DNA of 64,000 nt, taken from contig NZ_RHFG01000001.1 in NCBI RefSeq assembly GCF_004745485.1, forward strand, positions 1-64,000. The letters run 5' to 3'. A program made the translations under genes and the position numbers. The notes below the pieces were generated by a model. The model did not search any database. It was not told where the DNA came from and saw only the letters and a program-made list of their open reading frames with translations. Each line of letters starts with the position of its first letter. The stretch's first letter is position 1. The DNA comes from Brevibacterium sp. S22 (GTDB lineage Bacteria; Actinomycetota; Actinomycetes; Actinomycetales; Brevibacteriaceae). Below, in pieces: positions 40,191 through 49,828 of this stretch.

Positions 40191-41276
40191 TCAGCTGTCC
40201 TCGAGTCCCAGCGCGCGAGCGGCACTGACGGCATCGACGGAGACCCGCGTGGGCTCGATATCGGATCCGTCGGCGGTGTGCAGGGCCCAGCTGGGGTCCT
40301 TGAGTCCGTGACCGGTCACGGTGACCGCGATCGTCGCATCGGCGGGGACTCTGCCCGCGTCGGCCATCTTCAGCAGTCCCGCCACCGAGGCGGCCGACCC
40401 GGGTTCGACGAATATTCCCTCTTCGCTGGACAGGATCTTGTGAGCGGCGAGGATCTCGTCGTCGGTGACCGAGTCGATGACTCCCCCGGAATCGTCACGC
40501 GCTGTTTCGGCCTGCGACCAGCTGGCCGGGTTGCCGATGCGGATCGCGGTCGCGATCGTGTCCGGTTCGTCGACCGGGTGGCCGAGCACGATGGGTGCGG
40601 CGCCGGCGGCCTGGAAGCCCCACATCTGCGGCAGCTGCCGGGAGATTCCGTGTGCGCGGTATTCGCTGTAGCCCTTCCAGTACGCCGTGATGTTGCCGGC
40701 GTTGCCGACGGGCAGAACATGGATGTCGGGGGCATCGCCGAGGACGTCGACGACCTCGAAGGCTGCGGTCTTCTGACCTTCGATGCGATCAGGGTTCACT
40801 GAGTTGACCAGGTGCACAGGATAGGACTCGGAGAGTTTGCGGCACAGCGTCAGGCAGTCGTCGAAGTTTCCGTCGACCTCGAGCAGGGTCGCCCCGTGGG
40901 CGATGGCCTGGCTCATCTTTCCCGGTGCGATCTTTCCGCTGGGCACGAGCACAGCGCAGGTCAGTCCGGCCTTGGTGGCATAGGCGGCGGCAGAGGCCGA
41001 AGTGTTGCCGGTCGAGGCGCAGATGACGGCTTTGGCGCCATGGGCCACGGCCTTCGTGATCGCCATCGTCATGCCCCGGTCCTTGAAGGACGCGGTCGGG
41101 TTGAGTCCCTCGTACTTCACCCACACCTGTGCACCGGTGCGCGCGCTGAGCTTCTCCGCCTTGATCAGAGGGGTCCCGCCTTCGCCGAGGGTGACAGCAG
41201 GAGTGTCAGCGGAGATGTCGAGGAGGGTGCGGTATTCCTCGACGACGCCCTGCCACTGGTGTCTGGGATAGTTCAT
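40191..41276 (-). CDS. thrC: threonine synthase
   Basis: 361-residue PLP enzyme converting O-phosphohomoserine to threonine. PLP-Lys is in [11 protein letters not shown], and the phosphate-binding loop is in [12 protein letters not shown]. Two starts are possible: GTG 41282, overlapping the hom stop, or ATG 41276, 8 nt after AAGGA; I prefer ATG by spacing. Confidence 0.95.
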   Translation of the reverse strand: MNYPRHQWQGVVEEYRTLLDISADTPAVTLGEGGTPLIKAEKLSARTGAQVWVKYEGLNPTASFKDRGMTMAITKAVAHGAKAVICASTGNTSASAAAYATKAGLTCAVLVPSGKIAPGKMSQAIAHGATLLEVDGNFDDCLTLCRKLSESYPVHLVNSVNPDRIEGQKTAAFEVVDVLGDAPDIHVLPVGNAGNITAYWKGYSEYRAHGISRQLPQMWGFQAAGAAPIVLGHPVDEPDTIATAIRIGNPASWSQAETARDDSGGVIDSVTDDEILAAHKILSSEEGIFVEPGSAASVAGLLKMADAGRVPADATIAVTVTGHGLKDPSWALHTADGSDIEPTRVSVDAVSAARALGLEDS

Positions 41277-41278
41277 TG

Positions 41279-42622
41279 TCACTGTCCTTCTACGCGGATC
41301 ACGGATTTGACGGTGTGGACGACTGAGAGATCGATGAGTCGATCGACCGTCTTCTGCAGTGTCGAGTCGGTGTTCGAGTGAGTGGCGAGCACGAGTTTGG
41401 CATGCTGGACGCCCTGCTCGTCGATATCGCCGATCGTCTGACGCATGAGTTCGATGGAGGCACCCTCGTCGGCGAAGACCTCGGAGACCGCGGCGAGCAC
41501 ACCGGCACGGTCCACCACGTCGAGCGTGATGTGGTACCGAGTCGTGATCGAGGAGATGGGCAGGATCGGGTAGTCCTCGTGGAAGGGACGTTCGTACTGT
41601 CCGCGTCCGCCCAGGACCTTGCGGCGGGCCACGGATACGAGGTCGCCGAGGACTGCGGAAGCGGTCGGTGCTCCCCCTGCGCCCTGACCGTAGAACATCA
41701 GCTCACCGGCCGCTTCGGCTTCGATGAAGACGGCGTTGAAGGCACCGCGGACGGACGCCAGCGCGTGGTTGCGGTCGAGCAGCGCCGGATACACGCGAGC
41801 GGAGAGTCCGGCACCGGTCGGCGACGAGGCGACGCGTTCGCACACGGCCAGGAGTTTGATGACGAATCCCTGATCCCGGGCGGTCTCCACCATTTCGGCG
41901 GTGATGCCTTCGATGCCTTCGACGTGGACGTCGTCGATCGATACGGGGGCGTGGAATGCCAGCGAGGACAGGATCGCGGCCTTCGCAGCCGCATCGTGTC
42001 CGCCGATGTCGGCGGTCGGATCGGCTTCGGCATAGCCGAGCTCCTGGGCTGCGGTCAGTGCCTCATCGAAGTCCCAGCCTTCGGAGTCCATCTGGTCGAG
42101 GATGAAGTTCGTCGTTCCGTTGACGATGCCGATGATGCGTTCGATCCGGTCACCGGCCAGAGAGTCTCCGACGGGTCGGATGATCGGAATCGCGCCGGCG
42201 ACCGCGGCTTCGTGTTCGAGACGGACACCGGCGGAGTCGGCTGCGGACATGAGCTCGCCGTAGCTGGCGGCCAACAGCGCCTTGTTCGCGGTCACGACCG
42301 ATGATCCCTGGCGCAGCGCCCCAGTGATGAGCGAACGGGCCGGTTCGATCCCGCCCATCATCTCGACGACGATATCGGCTCCGGCGATGGCCGCCTCGGC
42401 GTCGGTCGTGAGCAGCTTCTCATCGATTCCCGGGCGGGCCTTCGACGCGTCACGGACGACGATGGCGCTCAGCTCCAATGGCGCACCGATGCGTTCGGCC
42501 AGGCCCTCTGCACGGTTCTGGATCCGGGCGGCGACCTCCGTGCCGACGACTCCGCATCCGAGCATGGCAACCTTCAGTGCCTGCATTTCCTCACCTTTTC
42601 CGCTCTTGTCTCTCACGCTCAT
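41279..42622 (-). CDS. hom: homoserine dehydrogenase
   Basis: 447 residues. Reduces aspartate semialdehyde to homoserine with NAD(P)H. The Rossmann loop is [12 protein letters not shown]. The C-terminal ACT domain ([21 protein letters not shown]) is the expected site of threonine feedback. I place the start at ATG 42622, which overlaps the lysA stop (TGATG) and follows GGGAGG at 8 nt; an internal ATG 42586 begins the conserved region. Confidence 0.94.
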   Translation of the reverse strand: MSVRDKSGKGEEMQALKVAMLGCGVVGTEVAARIQNRAEGLAERIGAPLELSAIVVRDASKARPGIDEKLLTTDAEAAIAGADIVVEMMGGIEPARSLITGALRQGSSVVTANKALLAASYGELMSAADSAGVRLEHEAAVAGAIPIIRPVGDSLAGDRIERIIGIVNGTTNFILDQMDSEGWDFDEALTAAQELGYAEADPTADIGGHDAAAKAAILSSLAFHAPVSIDDVHVEGIEGITAEMVETARDQGFVIKLLAVCERVASSPTGAGLSARVYPALLDRNHALASVRGAFNAVFIEAEAAGELMFYGQGAGGAPTASAVLGDLVSVARRKVLGGRGQYERPFHEDYPILPISSITTRYHITLDVVDRAGVLAAVSEVFADEGASIELMRQTIGDIDEQGVQHAKLVLATHSNTDSTLQKTVDRLIDLSVVHTVKSVIRVEGQ

Positions 42623-44061
42623 CAGCTTGTCTGTCCTCCCCGGGCCATTCCCGGGTCGGTGGCGAACATCTGTGTATGGTCCTCGGGCAGGACGATCCAC
42701 TCAACTCTATCGGCATCGACGGCGAGCACTCCCGGCCGGGGCAGGTGGTTGTAGTTGTTCGCCAGCGACCGGCAGTATGCACCCGTGGTCGGAACGGCGA
42801 CGAGGTCGCCGGCGGTGACGTCGGCACCCATGTATTCGTCGCGGACGATGATGTCTCCGGATTCGCAGTGTTTGCCCACGATCCGCACGATCGCCGGTTC
42901 TGCGCTCGAGTTCCGGTTCGCCAGGGTGCACGAGTAGTCGGCATCGTAGAGCGCGGTGCGGATGTTGTCGCTCATTCCGCCGTCGACGGCGACATAGGTG
43001 CGAGTGCCGCTGTCGGTGCTCACCTGTTTGACGGTGCCGACCTCGTAGAGCGTGAACACCGCCGGGGAGACGATGGCACGTCCGGGTTCGATGGAGATCC
43101 GGGGGACGCTCGTGCCCAGTCCCCGGCATTCCTTGGCCACGACCGCTGCGAGTTCTTCAGCCATCTCCGCAACCGGAATCGGGGTGTCCTGCGAGGTGTA
43201 GCGGATGCCGAAGCCGCCGCCGAGGTCGACATCGGGCAGGTCGATGCCGTGTTCGCCCATGACTTCGGCTCGGAAGGCCAGCACACGGGCGGCGGCGACT
43301 TGGAAGCCGGAGATGTCGAAGATCTGCGAACCGATGTGCGAATGGAGACCGTCGAGGCGCAGATGCTCGGACTCGGCGGCCAGACGGGCGGCCCGGGCAG
43401 CGGTTCCGTCAGCGAGGGAGAGCCCGAATTTCTGGTCTTCGTGTGCAGTGGCAATGAAGTCGTGGGTGTGTGCTTCGACTCCGACCGTCACGCGCAGCAT
43501 GACTGGTGCGACCGCGCCTCTGGCCGCGGCGATGGATTCCAGACGTGCGATCTCATCGAGGCTGTCGACGAAGATCCGCGCCACGCCGTAGTCGAGAGCG
43601 TATTCGAGCTCTGCTGTGGATTTGTTGTTTCCGTGCAGCCCGACTCGATCGCCGGGGACTCCGGCCGTGCGCGCGATCATCATCTCGCCCAAGGAGCAGG
43701 TGTCGAGGCCGAGTCCGGCGTCGTGGACCCAGCGGCCCACGGCTGTGCACAGGAAGGCCTTTCCGGCGTAGAAGACGTCGGCTCCGGCGAGACCTTTCTC
43801 GACGGAGAATGCGTTGGAGAACGTGCTCAGGTAGGTCTCTGCCCGAGTGCGGAAGTCCTCGACGTCCATGACGAGTGTCGGTGTGCCGTACTGCTCTGCC
43901 AGGTCGATCACGGAATGACCGGCGATCGTGAGCACTCCGTCCTCGGTCTTCGTGACATTGTCCGACCACAGACTCGGCAGCAGCGCATTGACGTCATCGG
44001 GATACGGCAGCCACACCGGGGCCGGGGTCGCGTGCAGTGTCCCTGCGATATGTGCGGGCAT
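42622..44061 (-). CDS. lysA: diaminopimelate decarboxylase
   Basis: 479 residues, fold III PLP enzyme. It converts meso-diaminopimelate to lysine and so balances lysine supply against peptidoglycan. PLP-Lys is about Lys101 in VFYAGKAFLC. The C-terminal half holds EPGRAIVSPAVFTLYEVGTVK and GGMSDNIRTALYDADY. The ATG overlaps the stop of the ArgS-like gene, with GGAGAGG upstream. Confidence 0.95.
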   Translation of the reverse strand: MPAHIAGTLHATPAPVWLPYPDDVNALLPSLWSDNVTKTEDGVLTIAGHSVIDLAEQYGTPTLVMDVEDFRTRAETYLSTFSNAFSVEKGLAGADVFYAGKAFLCTAVGRWVHDAGLGLDTCSLGEMMIARTAGVPGDRVGLHGNNKSTAELEYALDYGVARIFVDSLDEIARLESIAAARGAVAPVMLRVTVGVEAHTHDFIATAHEDQKFGLSLADGTAARAARLAAESEHLRLDGLHSHIGSQIFDISGFQVAAARVLAFRAEVMGEHGIDLPDVDLGGGFGIRYTSQDTPIPVAEMAEELAAVVAKECRGLGTSVPRISIEPGRAIVSPAVFTLYEVGTVKQVSTDSGTRTYVAVDGGMSDNIRTALYDADYSCTLANRNSSAEPAIVRIVGKHCESGDIIVRDEYMGADVTAGDLVAVPTTGAYCRSLANNYNHLPRPGVLAVDADRVEWIVLPEDHTQMFATDPGMARGGQTS

Positions 44062-44948
44062 CAGATCCTCTCCGGGGCCGAAGCGCCCAATTGTCTCAGT
44101 CCTGCGGCGAGGACGATGGTGACGGCTCTCAGCGCGAGGAGCCGGGATGAATGTGTGACGGTGATGTCCTCATCGACCGTCGGGGTGACCACACAGCGGT
44201 CAAGGAACTCCTCGACTGCCTCGCCGAGTTCGAGGAGAGCAGTGAGGAAGGGACCGATTTCGCCGAGGCGGCCCGCTAGCTCCAGTGATGACGGCACAGC
44301 TGCCACGCTGATGAGCATCCGGGCCTCGACCGGGTGTTCGAGTCTCGAGGCTTCGGCGTCGTCTGTCGAGATCCCTGCTCGGTGTGCTCGCCGCTGTTCG
44401 CGACAGGCCGCGGCATGACCGCGCTGGAGGACATGCACTGCGGCCGGATCGACATGAGCGTCGCCTTCCTCGTGCAGGCAGGGCCGGTCAAAGGCATGCG
44501 CCTCTTCCGTGCCCGGAGCGGCCAGCAGTGCCCCGAACGGGCTCCGGCCCGAGCTCGCTCCTCCAGCGGCGACTGCCGCGACGAGATCGAAGGCCACGCG
44601 CGCACGGGCGGCAGGGGTGAGGGTCACGTTGACGAAGCCGGGGCCGGCGATGACGGCATCGGCCACCTCGGGGAAGGTGCGCAGCTCGGTGCACAGATGT
44701 GCGGCGAGCTCGGTTCGCCGCTCGGGAGCAGCGGCGGCGCGCAGCGCCACGGGCGTCGACCAGTCACCGAACTCGGATCGAGACGGAGCCGAAGCGTCGA
44801 TGTGCGCGGCGAATCCCGGTGCCACAAGACCTGCTTCGGCCGTCGCCAAGGCGCGCGCGAGTGCAGTCTGCAGGTCTTCCGGAGTCACTCGAACAGAGTA
44901 CTCGGGGCCGGACGGCGAGGACGAATCCGGTGTCGTCTTCGCTCTCAT
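44061..44948 (-). CDS. ArgS-like protein lacking the catalytic domain (NrtL-type)
   Basis: 295 residues that align with only the two ends of arginyl-tRNA synthetase. The first 130 resemble the tRNA-binding Add-1 domain (VTPEDLQTALARALA; FGDWSTPVALRAAA; VIAGPGFVNVTLTPAA). The rest resembles the DALR anticodon-binding domain and ends GLRQLGASAPERI. The catalytic core with HIGH and KMSKS-type motifs is absent, so it cannot charge tRNA. It occupies the slot upstream of lysA where a full argS lies in other actinobacteria. I recall such proteins as NrtL, ArgS-related anticodon-binding protein. The start is uncertain (ATG 44948 or GTG 44888). Confidence 0.85.
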   Translation of the reverse strand: MRAKTTPDSSSPSGPEYSVRVTPEDLQTALARALATAEAGLVAPGFAAHIDASAPSRSEFGDWSTPVALRAAAAPERRTELAAHLCTELRTFPEVADAVIAGPGFVNVTLTPAARARVAFDLVAAVAAGGASSGRSPFGALLAAPGTEEAHAFDRPCLHEEGDAHVDPAAVHVLQRGHAAACREQRRAHRAGISTDDAEASRLEHPVEARMLISVAAVPSSLELAGRLGEIGPFLTALLELGEAVEEFLDRCVVTPTVDEDITVTHSSRLLALRAVTIVLAAGLRQLGASAPERI

Positions 44949-44972
44949 GACGAGACGGATGCCTGATCGGGC

Positions 44973-46148
44973 TCAGATCGCGCCGGGGCGGCAGGCGGCG
45001 TGGCTGACGAGGAACTTGACGACCACCGAGGCGAGCACCACGGCGAATGCCGGCCACATGCTGTCGAAGCTCTGGATGAGGAAGGCGAAGAGCAGCGGTC
45101 CCGTGGCCGCCAGGAGGTACCCGCCGCCCTGGACGAAACCGGACAGTGAAGCCGCCGCTTCGGCGTCTCGTGCGCGCAGAGTGATCAGCGTCAGAGCGAG
45201 TGGGAACGTGGAGATGCCGATGCCCAGCAGAACAGTCCACAGAACCGGTGCCGCAGTCGGCAGCAGCCACAGACCCAGGTAACCGACGGCCAGGCTGAGA
45301 CAGAAGCCGACGACGATGAGATAGGCCGAGGTCATCCTCTGTGCCAGAGCGGGCAGGACGAAACCGAGGACGAGCGGGATGGCGGTGACCAGGGCCAGCA
45401 TCGCTCCGGCGAAGGCCGCATCGAAACCGGAGCGCGTCAGCAGGCTCGGCAGCCAGGTGAAGAGGATGAAGTTGTTGAACGAGGTCAGTCCCGTCATCGT
45501 CATCAGCGCCCACGCCCGTCTGCTGCGCAACAGGCGCGAGAGCTCGCTGCCGCCGACCACGGCGGCGGCCACCTCGGCGGTTGGGGCGGGCCTGACGATG
45601 CGGAGGACGATCCAGGCGACCACGCCCAGGCCCGCGATTCCGGCCCACACGAGCAGCGAACCTCTCCACCCCGCACCGGTGGCGAGGGGAACCGCGACCA
45701 GCGGCGGGATGAACGTGCCGAACTGGAGCAGCCCGACATGCACGGTCGACATGAGCGCCACTCTGTCGGGGAAATACGATTTCACCAGGGGCGGGAGGAC
45801 GACGTTGCCGATGCCCATGCCCAAGAGAGCGAGAACGCTGAGGGCGAGGAACAGGGCCGGCGAATCGATGACCGCGCGGAAGCCCAGACCGATCGTGACC
45901 ATCACCATGGCGGCCAGGGTCAGGCCGAGCCCGGAGAAGCGGGCGTAGAGTCGCGGGGTGAGGAAGCCGCTGAGGCCGTAGAGCAGCGGGGGCAGCATAC
46001 CGATGATCGCCAGGAACACCGCGCTCAGATGGATCTCTTCGCCCATGGCGTCGAGCAGCGGTGAGAGGCCGGTGACGCCGGGGCGCAGATTGAACGCAGC
46101 GACGACGATTCCGAGGACGATCAGAATACGGGTGCGCGCAGAGTTCAT
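44973..46148 (-). CDS. MFS transporter (CynX/NimT-like)
   Basis: 391 residues with about 12 hydrophobic helices. FNLRPGVTGLSPLLDAMGEE in helix 1 is the hallmark of the CynX/NimT subfamily, whose members carry cyanate, 2-nitroimidazole or other small organic compounds. The substrate is unknown. ATG 46148 follows AGGAAAG; a GTG 46169 alternative has no site. It lies 24 nt upstream of the ArgS-like gene and could be co-transcribed. Confidence 0.85.
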   Translation of the reverse strand: MNSARTRILIVLGIVVAAFNLRPGVTGLSPLLDAMGEEIHLSAVFLAIIGMLPPLLYGLSGFLTPRLYARFSGLGLTLAAMVMVTIGLGFRAVIDSPALFLALSVLALLGMGIGNVVLPPLVKSYFPDRVALMSTVHVGLLQFGTFIPPLVAVPLATGAGWRGSLLVWAGIAGLGVVAWIVLRIVRPAPTAEVAAAVVGGSELSRLLRSRRAWALMTMTGLTSFNNFILFTWLPSLLTRSGFDAAFAGAMLALVTAIPLVLGFVLPALAQRMTSAYLIVVGFCLSLAVGYLGLWLLPTAAPVLWTVLLGIGISTFPLALTLITLRARDAEAAASLSGFVQGGGYLLAATGPLLFAFLIQSFDSMWPAFAVVLASVVVKFLVSHAACRPGAI

Positions 46149-46197
46149 GAGATCTTTCCTATCAGACACCGACTTCCAGGCCGGTGACCGGGGCGGA

Positions 46198-48747
46198 TCA
46201 GAAGTCGAGTTTGAGTCCCTCGACGGGTGAGAGTCGCGACGCTCGCCTGGCCGGCGCCAGAGCGGAGAGGATGCCGGCGATGACGGCTACACCGAGGATG
46301 CCGAGGAACGACGGGGCGGAGAAGTCGACGATGAGGTCGGTGGAATAGTCATAGGTGACCAATCGTGTGCCGACGATGCCCAGCGCTCCGCCGAGGACGA
46401 GGCCGAACAGTGCGGCCACCGACGAGATGAGCACCGCCTCGAGCGCCAGCAGGGTCCGCAGCTGCGAGATGCTCAGCCCCAGCGCCCGCATGAGCGCGTT
46501 CTCCCTCCTGCGTTCGATGACGGAGAGACTGACCGTGTTCGAGACACCGATGAGCGCGATGATCACGGAGACGAAGAGCAGGGCGACGGCCGCGGCGAGC
46601 ATGACGTCGATGAGTTCGGAATAGGCGCCCCGAGCGACTGCGGAGCCGCCGACCTCTTCGCTGGAGACGTCGAGCTCCTCAGCCACTGACTGTCGGATGC
46701 GCGTGATCTCATCGACGTCGATGTCCTCATCGAGGCGGACGAGCACGGCCGTCGTTGTGGCCGAAATGCCGAGGTCGTTGCCGACGTCGGGGGTGGTGAA
46801 GAAGGCGAGGCTGGAGAGTCCGTCCCTGTGCACGGGAACGCTCATCTCGTTGAGTCCTCTCACCCGCACGGTCGGCGTGGGGTAGTCCTCAGGAACGGTG
46901 ATCCGGCCGGACACGATATCGGCGGCCGCGTCCCCGAGTACGGTCTCGGCACTGTCCGGGTCGAGGACGTAGACCTCGGGTCGGGAGCCTTTGAAGTCCT
47001 CGACCGCCTCGGCGCGATGGGCGATGACCGCGGTGGACACGCCGGGGATCTCACGCACGTCATCGAGTTCATCGTCGTCGACGAGCCCCGACAGCGGCAC
47101 GGAGATGTCGACGGGATAGCGCTGGTCGAGACCGTGGCTGAGCGTCGCCTTCGTCGACATCCCACCGACGAGGATCGTCGCCACCAGCGTCACACCGATG
47201 ATCAGAGCCGTCGCTGTGGCCGCCGTGCGGCGCGGATTGCGCAGAGTGTTCAGGGTTGCCAGCTGTCCGGGCACACCCCAGGGGCTGAACAGCACCTCCC
47301 CCGTCCACGCGACGACCGGCGGGATGATCTTCGCCGCACTGATGACCAGTCCGGTGACCACGAGTCCACCGCCCAGCGCACCGCCGAGGATCCAGTACTG
47401 CGTCGTCGACACCGCGTAGACGGAGACGATGATGAGAACGATGCCCACACCGATGAAGCCCATGCCCACGAGGTGGCGGGGCCGGGCGCGGGTCCTGGGT
47501 GAGATGGAGACGTCGAAGGGCTGGAGTGCTTCGAGAGGCGTCACCGCGATGGCACTGCGGGCCGGACGGATGGTGGCCACGATCGTCAGCAGAGCACCGA
47601 CGACGACACCGCAGACCAAGGCGGAGACGGGAACGGTGAGCGTGTCATAGGGGAATTCGTCCGGCCAGTAGCGCACGGCTGCGGCCATCAGTGCGCGGCT
47701 GACCAGGACTCCGGCGAGGACGCCGAAGATCGACCCGAGGAGTCCGACGAAGAGGCCCTCGGCGACGACGGAACCGTACATCTGCCCACGGGTGGCGCCG
47801 AGGCAGCGCAGCAGTGCGAATTCGCGACGGCGTCCGGCGACGATGACGGAGAAGGTGTTGGAGACGACGAGGATGGCCACGATGACGGAGATCCCAGCGA
47901 ACACGAGCAGGAGTCCGGTCACGACGGCGTTGCCCCCGGAGAGGCGATCGGTCTTCACTGTCACGGCGTCGTCCACGGTCAGCGCTGAGAGGCTGCCGTG
48001 CAGCTCCGAACCGTCGATGACCTTCTGCAGCTGAGCACGCACCTCCTCCGGGTCCGCTCCGTTCTCGAGGGCGATCTGAATGGCGATGACGTCACCCTGC
48101 TGGGCGAAGTACTCCTGATACCCCGAGGCGGTCGTCAGTGCCCGGGTGGCGCCGGGCAGCGCCGGGTCTTGGCCCATCTCGGCGATGCCGACGACGGAGA
48201 AGGTGACGCTGCTCTGGCTCGGCCCCCGATAGACGGGCATGTCATCGTTCCCGCTCTCCACCGGAACCGAGTCGACGGTGAAGCGGACCTCATCACCGAT
48301 TCCGACGTCGAGGTCGGTTGCAGTCCGGGTGTCGAGAACGAGGTCGGTCGTCGATTCCGGACGCTGGCCCGACACCATGTCGAAGGTGTCGAGACGCTCA
48401 TCAGCAGGCACCGGCGACAGTGCGAAGGAGCTTTCGGAGAACTCGGCGCCCCGCCCCGTGGTCACGGTACGCGCCGACAGCGACGCGGTCTCTACACCGT
48501 CGACCTCGGCCAGGGGCCCTAACAGCGGGGAGGCCTCCTCTCCCCCGACGAAGACATCTCTGTTCGGGATGACCGTCAGGTCGGCTCTGTCGAACGAGCG
48601 GCCGACCGCGTGTTCGAGACTGTCCTGCAGTGAGGAGTTGATGATCAGCGTCGTCGCGACGAATCCCGCTGCCAGGGCGATGCCGAGGCCGATTGCGAGG
48701 AACCGGGCCCAGTGGATCCGGATCTGCGCGAGGGCGACTGCGATCAC
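46198..48747 (-). CDS. ABC transporter permease, FtsX family (duplicated)
   Basis: 849 residues with two FtsX/MacB-type permease modules. A first helix at about 12-32 is followed by an extracytoplasmic domain and a helix cluster at about 265-400 (VTGLLLVFAGISVIVAILVVSNTFSV; EFALLRCLGATRGQMYGSV). The second half ends with the same pattern (FVSVIIALIGVSNTVSLSV; ALMRALGLSISQLRTLLALEAVL). It is the membrane part of an efflux or lipoprotein-release-type pump with the ATPase encoded upstream. The substrate is unknown. Start overlaps the ATPase stop as ATGA. Confidence 0.9.
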   Translation of the reverse strand: MIAVALAQIRIHWARFLAIGLGIALAAGFVATTLIINSSLQDSLEHAVGRSFDRADLTVIPNRDVFVGGEEASPLLGPLAEVDGVETASLSARTVTTGRGAEFSESSFALSPVPADERLDTFDMVSGQRPESTTDLVLDTRTATDLDVGIGDEVRFTVDSVPVESGNDDMPVYRGPSQSSVTFSVVGIAEMGQDPALPGATRALTTASGYQEYFAQQGDVIAIQIALENGADPEEVRAQLQKVIDGSELHGSLSALTVDDAVTVKTDRLSGGNAVVTGLLLVFAGISVIVAILVVSNTFSVIVAGRRREFALLRCLGATRGQMYGSVVAEGLFVGLLGSIFGVLAGVLVSRALMAAAVRYWPDEFPYDTLTVPVSALVCGVVVGALLTIVATIRPARSAIAVTPLEALQPFDVSISPRTRARPRHLVGMGFIGVGIVLIIVSVYAVSTTQYWILGGALGGGLVVTGLVISAAKIIPPVVAWTGEVLFSPWGVPGQLATLNTLRNPRRTAATATALIIGVTLVATILVGGMSTKATLSHGLDQRYPVDISVPLSGLVDDDELDDVREIPGVSTAVIAHRAEAVEDFKGSRPEVYVLDPDSAETVLGDAAADIVSGRITVPEDYPTPTVRVRGLNEMSVPVHRDGLSSLAFFTTPDVGNDLGISATTTAVLVRLDEDIDVDEITRIRQSVAEELDVSSEEVGGSAVARGAYSELIDVMLAAAVALLFVSVIIALIGVSNTVSLSVIERRRENALMRALGLSISQLRTLLALEAVLISSVAALFGLVLGGALGIVGTRLVTYDYSTDLIVDFSAPSFLGILGVAVIAGILSALAPARRASRLSPVEGLKLDF

Positions 48748-49517
48748 AGAGAGCTCAGTTCGCTCAGCGCGGTGACCACGCTCTCGCGGGTGGGCTGCCG
48801 GACTTCGCCCGTGGCACGCCCGTCTTTGAGGAGGACGACCCGGCCGGCATGAGATGCCGCCACGGGATCGTGAGTGACCATGATGATCGTCTGCCCGTAC
48901 AGAGTCGTGGCCCTCCCGAGCAACGAGAGGACTTCCGCCCCGGCGTGCGAGTCGAGGTTCCCCGTGGGCTCATCGGCGAAGATGACGTCCGGTCGGGTCA
49001 ACAGCGCTCGGGCCACGGCGACTCTCTGCTGCTGACCGCCGGAGAGCTCATGGGGTCGATGTTGGAGACGGTCGCCGAGTTCGAGTCGTTCGACGACTTC
49101 GGCCTTCCACTCACGATCGATCTTCTTCCTGGCCAGCGACACCGGCAGCTCGATGTTCTGCTCTGCACTCAGCGTCGGCACGAGGTTGAATGCTTGGAAG
49201 ATGAAGCCGACGCGGTCACGACGCAGCTGAGTCAGCTGCCGGTCGTTGAGACGAGTGATGTCTTTGCCCCGCATGATGATCGACCCCGAGTCGACGCGGT
49301 CGAGGCCGGCGAGGACATGCATGAACGTCGATTTTCCAGAGCCCGAGGGACCCATGATGGCGGTGAAGCGACCCGATTCGAAGTCGACGCTGATGTCGTC
49401 GAGTGCATCGACTGCTGTGTCGCCGCGGCCGAAGCTCTTGCGCAGGCCCTGCGCCCGGAGGACGATATCGTCATCCTCCGCGCTCAACTGGCCGGACTCA
49501 TCAGCAGGTTTCGACAT
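48744..49517 (-). CDS. ABC transporter ATP-binding protein (MacB/LolD type)
   Basis: About 257 residues. Walker A GPSGSGKST, signature LSGGQQQRVAVARALL, Walker B VIFADEPTGNLD and switch His in MVTHD are intact. This subfamily pairs with FtsX-type permeases, as here. I start at ATG 49517, 6 nt after GAGG; an ATG at 49529 is also possible. It ends in an ATGA overlap with the permease. Confidence 0.93.
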   Translation of the reverse strand: MSKPADESGQLSAEDDDIVLRAQGLRKSFGRGDTAVDALDDISVDFESGRFTAIMGPSGSGKSTFMHVLAGLDRVDSGSIIMRGKDITRLNDRQLTQLRRDRVGFIFQAFNLVPTLSAEQNIELPVSLARKKIDREWKAEVVERLELGDRLQHRPHELSGGQQQRVAVARALLTRPDVIFADEPTGNLDSHAGAEVLSLLGRATTLYGQTIIMVTHDPVAASHAGRVVLLKDGRATGEVRQPTRESVVTALSELSSL

Positions 49518-49604
49518 CGCATGCCTCATATCACCGTTCGGGTCTCGTCTCCGACTACCTTAGGTCCTGTCTGCAGAGCCGACCACTCGGGCCGCGAATG
49601 CAGA

Positions 49605-49635
49605 ACCGCCCACCTCAGCAGTTGAGATGGGCGGT
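49605..49635 (-). terminator. terminator after tRNA-Arg(CCG)
   Basis: Arms ACCGCCCACCTCA and TGAGATGGGCGGT pair with one G-T across a short loop, 5 nt past the encoded CCA. Confidence 0.7.
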
Positions 49636-49639
49636 GTTG

Positions 49640-49715
49640 TGGTGCCCGCGACAGGATTCGAACCTACGACCTTCTGCTCCGGAGGCAGACGCTCTATCCA
49701 CTGAGCTACGCGGGC
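49640..49715 (-). tRNA. tRNA-Arg (anticodon CCG), CCA encoded
   Basis: Cloverleaf on the minus strand: acceptor GCCCGCG/CGCGGGC, D-arm AGCTCAGTGGATAGAGC, anticodon stem TCTGC/GCAGA around CTCCGGA (anticodon CCG), T-arm AGGTTCGAATCCT, discriminator A and a genomically encoded CCA. It is the only one of the four tRNA genes here with encoded CCA. Confidence 0.96.
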
Positions 49716-49762
49716 AACGGATGCAACTCTATCACCGTTGAGCACCGCCTCCCAAAACGAAA

Positions 49763-49793
49763 CCGCGTGCAGTCCTCGAAGGACTGCACGCGG
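49763..49793 (-). terminator. terminator after the M15 peptidase gene
   Basis: A 13-bp perfect stem (CCGCGTGCAGTCC and complement) with a 5-nt loop lies about 35 nt beyond the stop codon. Confidence 0.7.
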
Positions 49794-49828
49794 TGTCTTA
49801 GGGCTGCGACCAGCCGTGTCCGAGCTGA

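Noticed and set aside
42478-44418. 646-codon plus-strand frame opposite hom, lysA and the ArgS-like gene
   Set aside because: Antisense to three recognised genes, no conserved motif.
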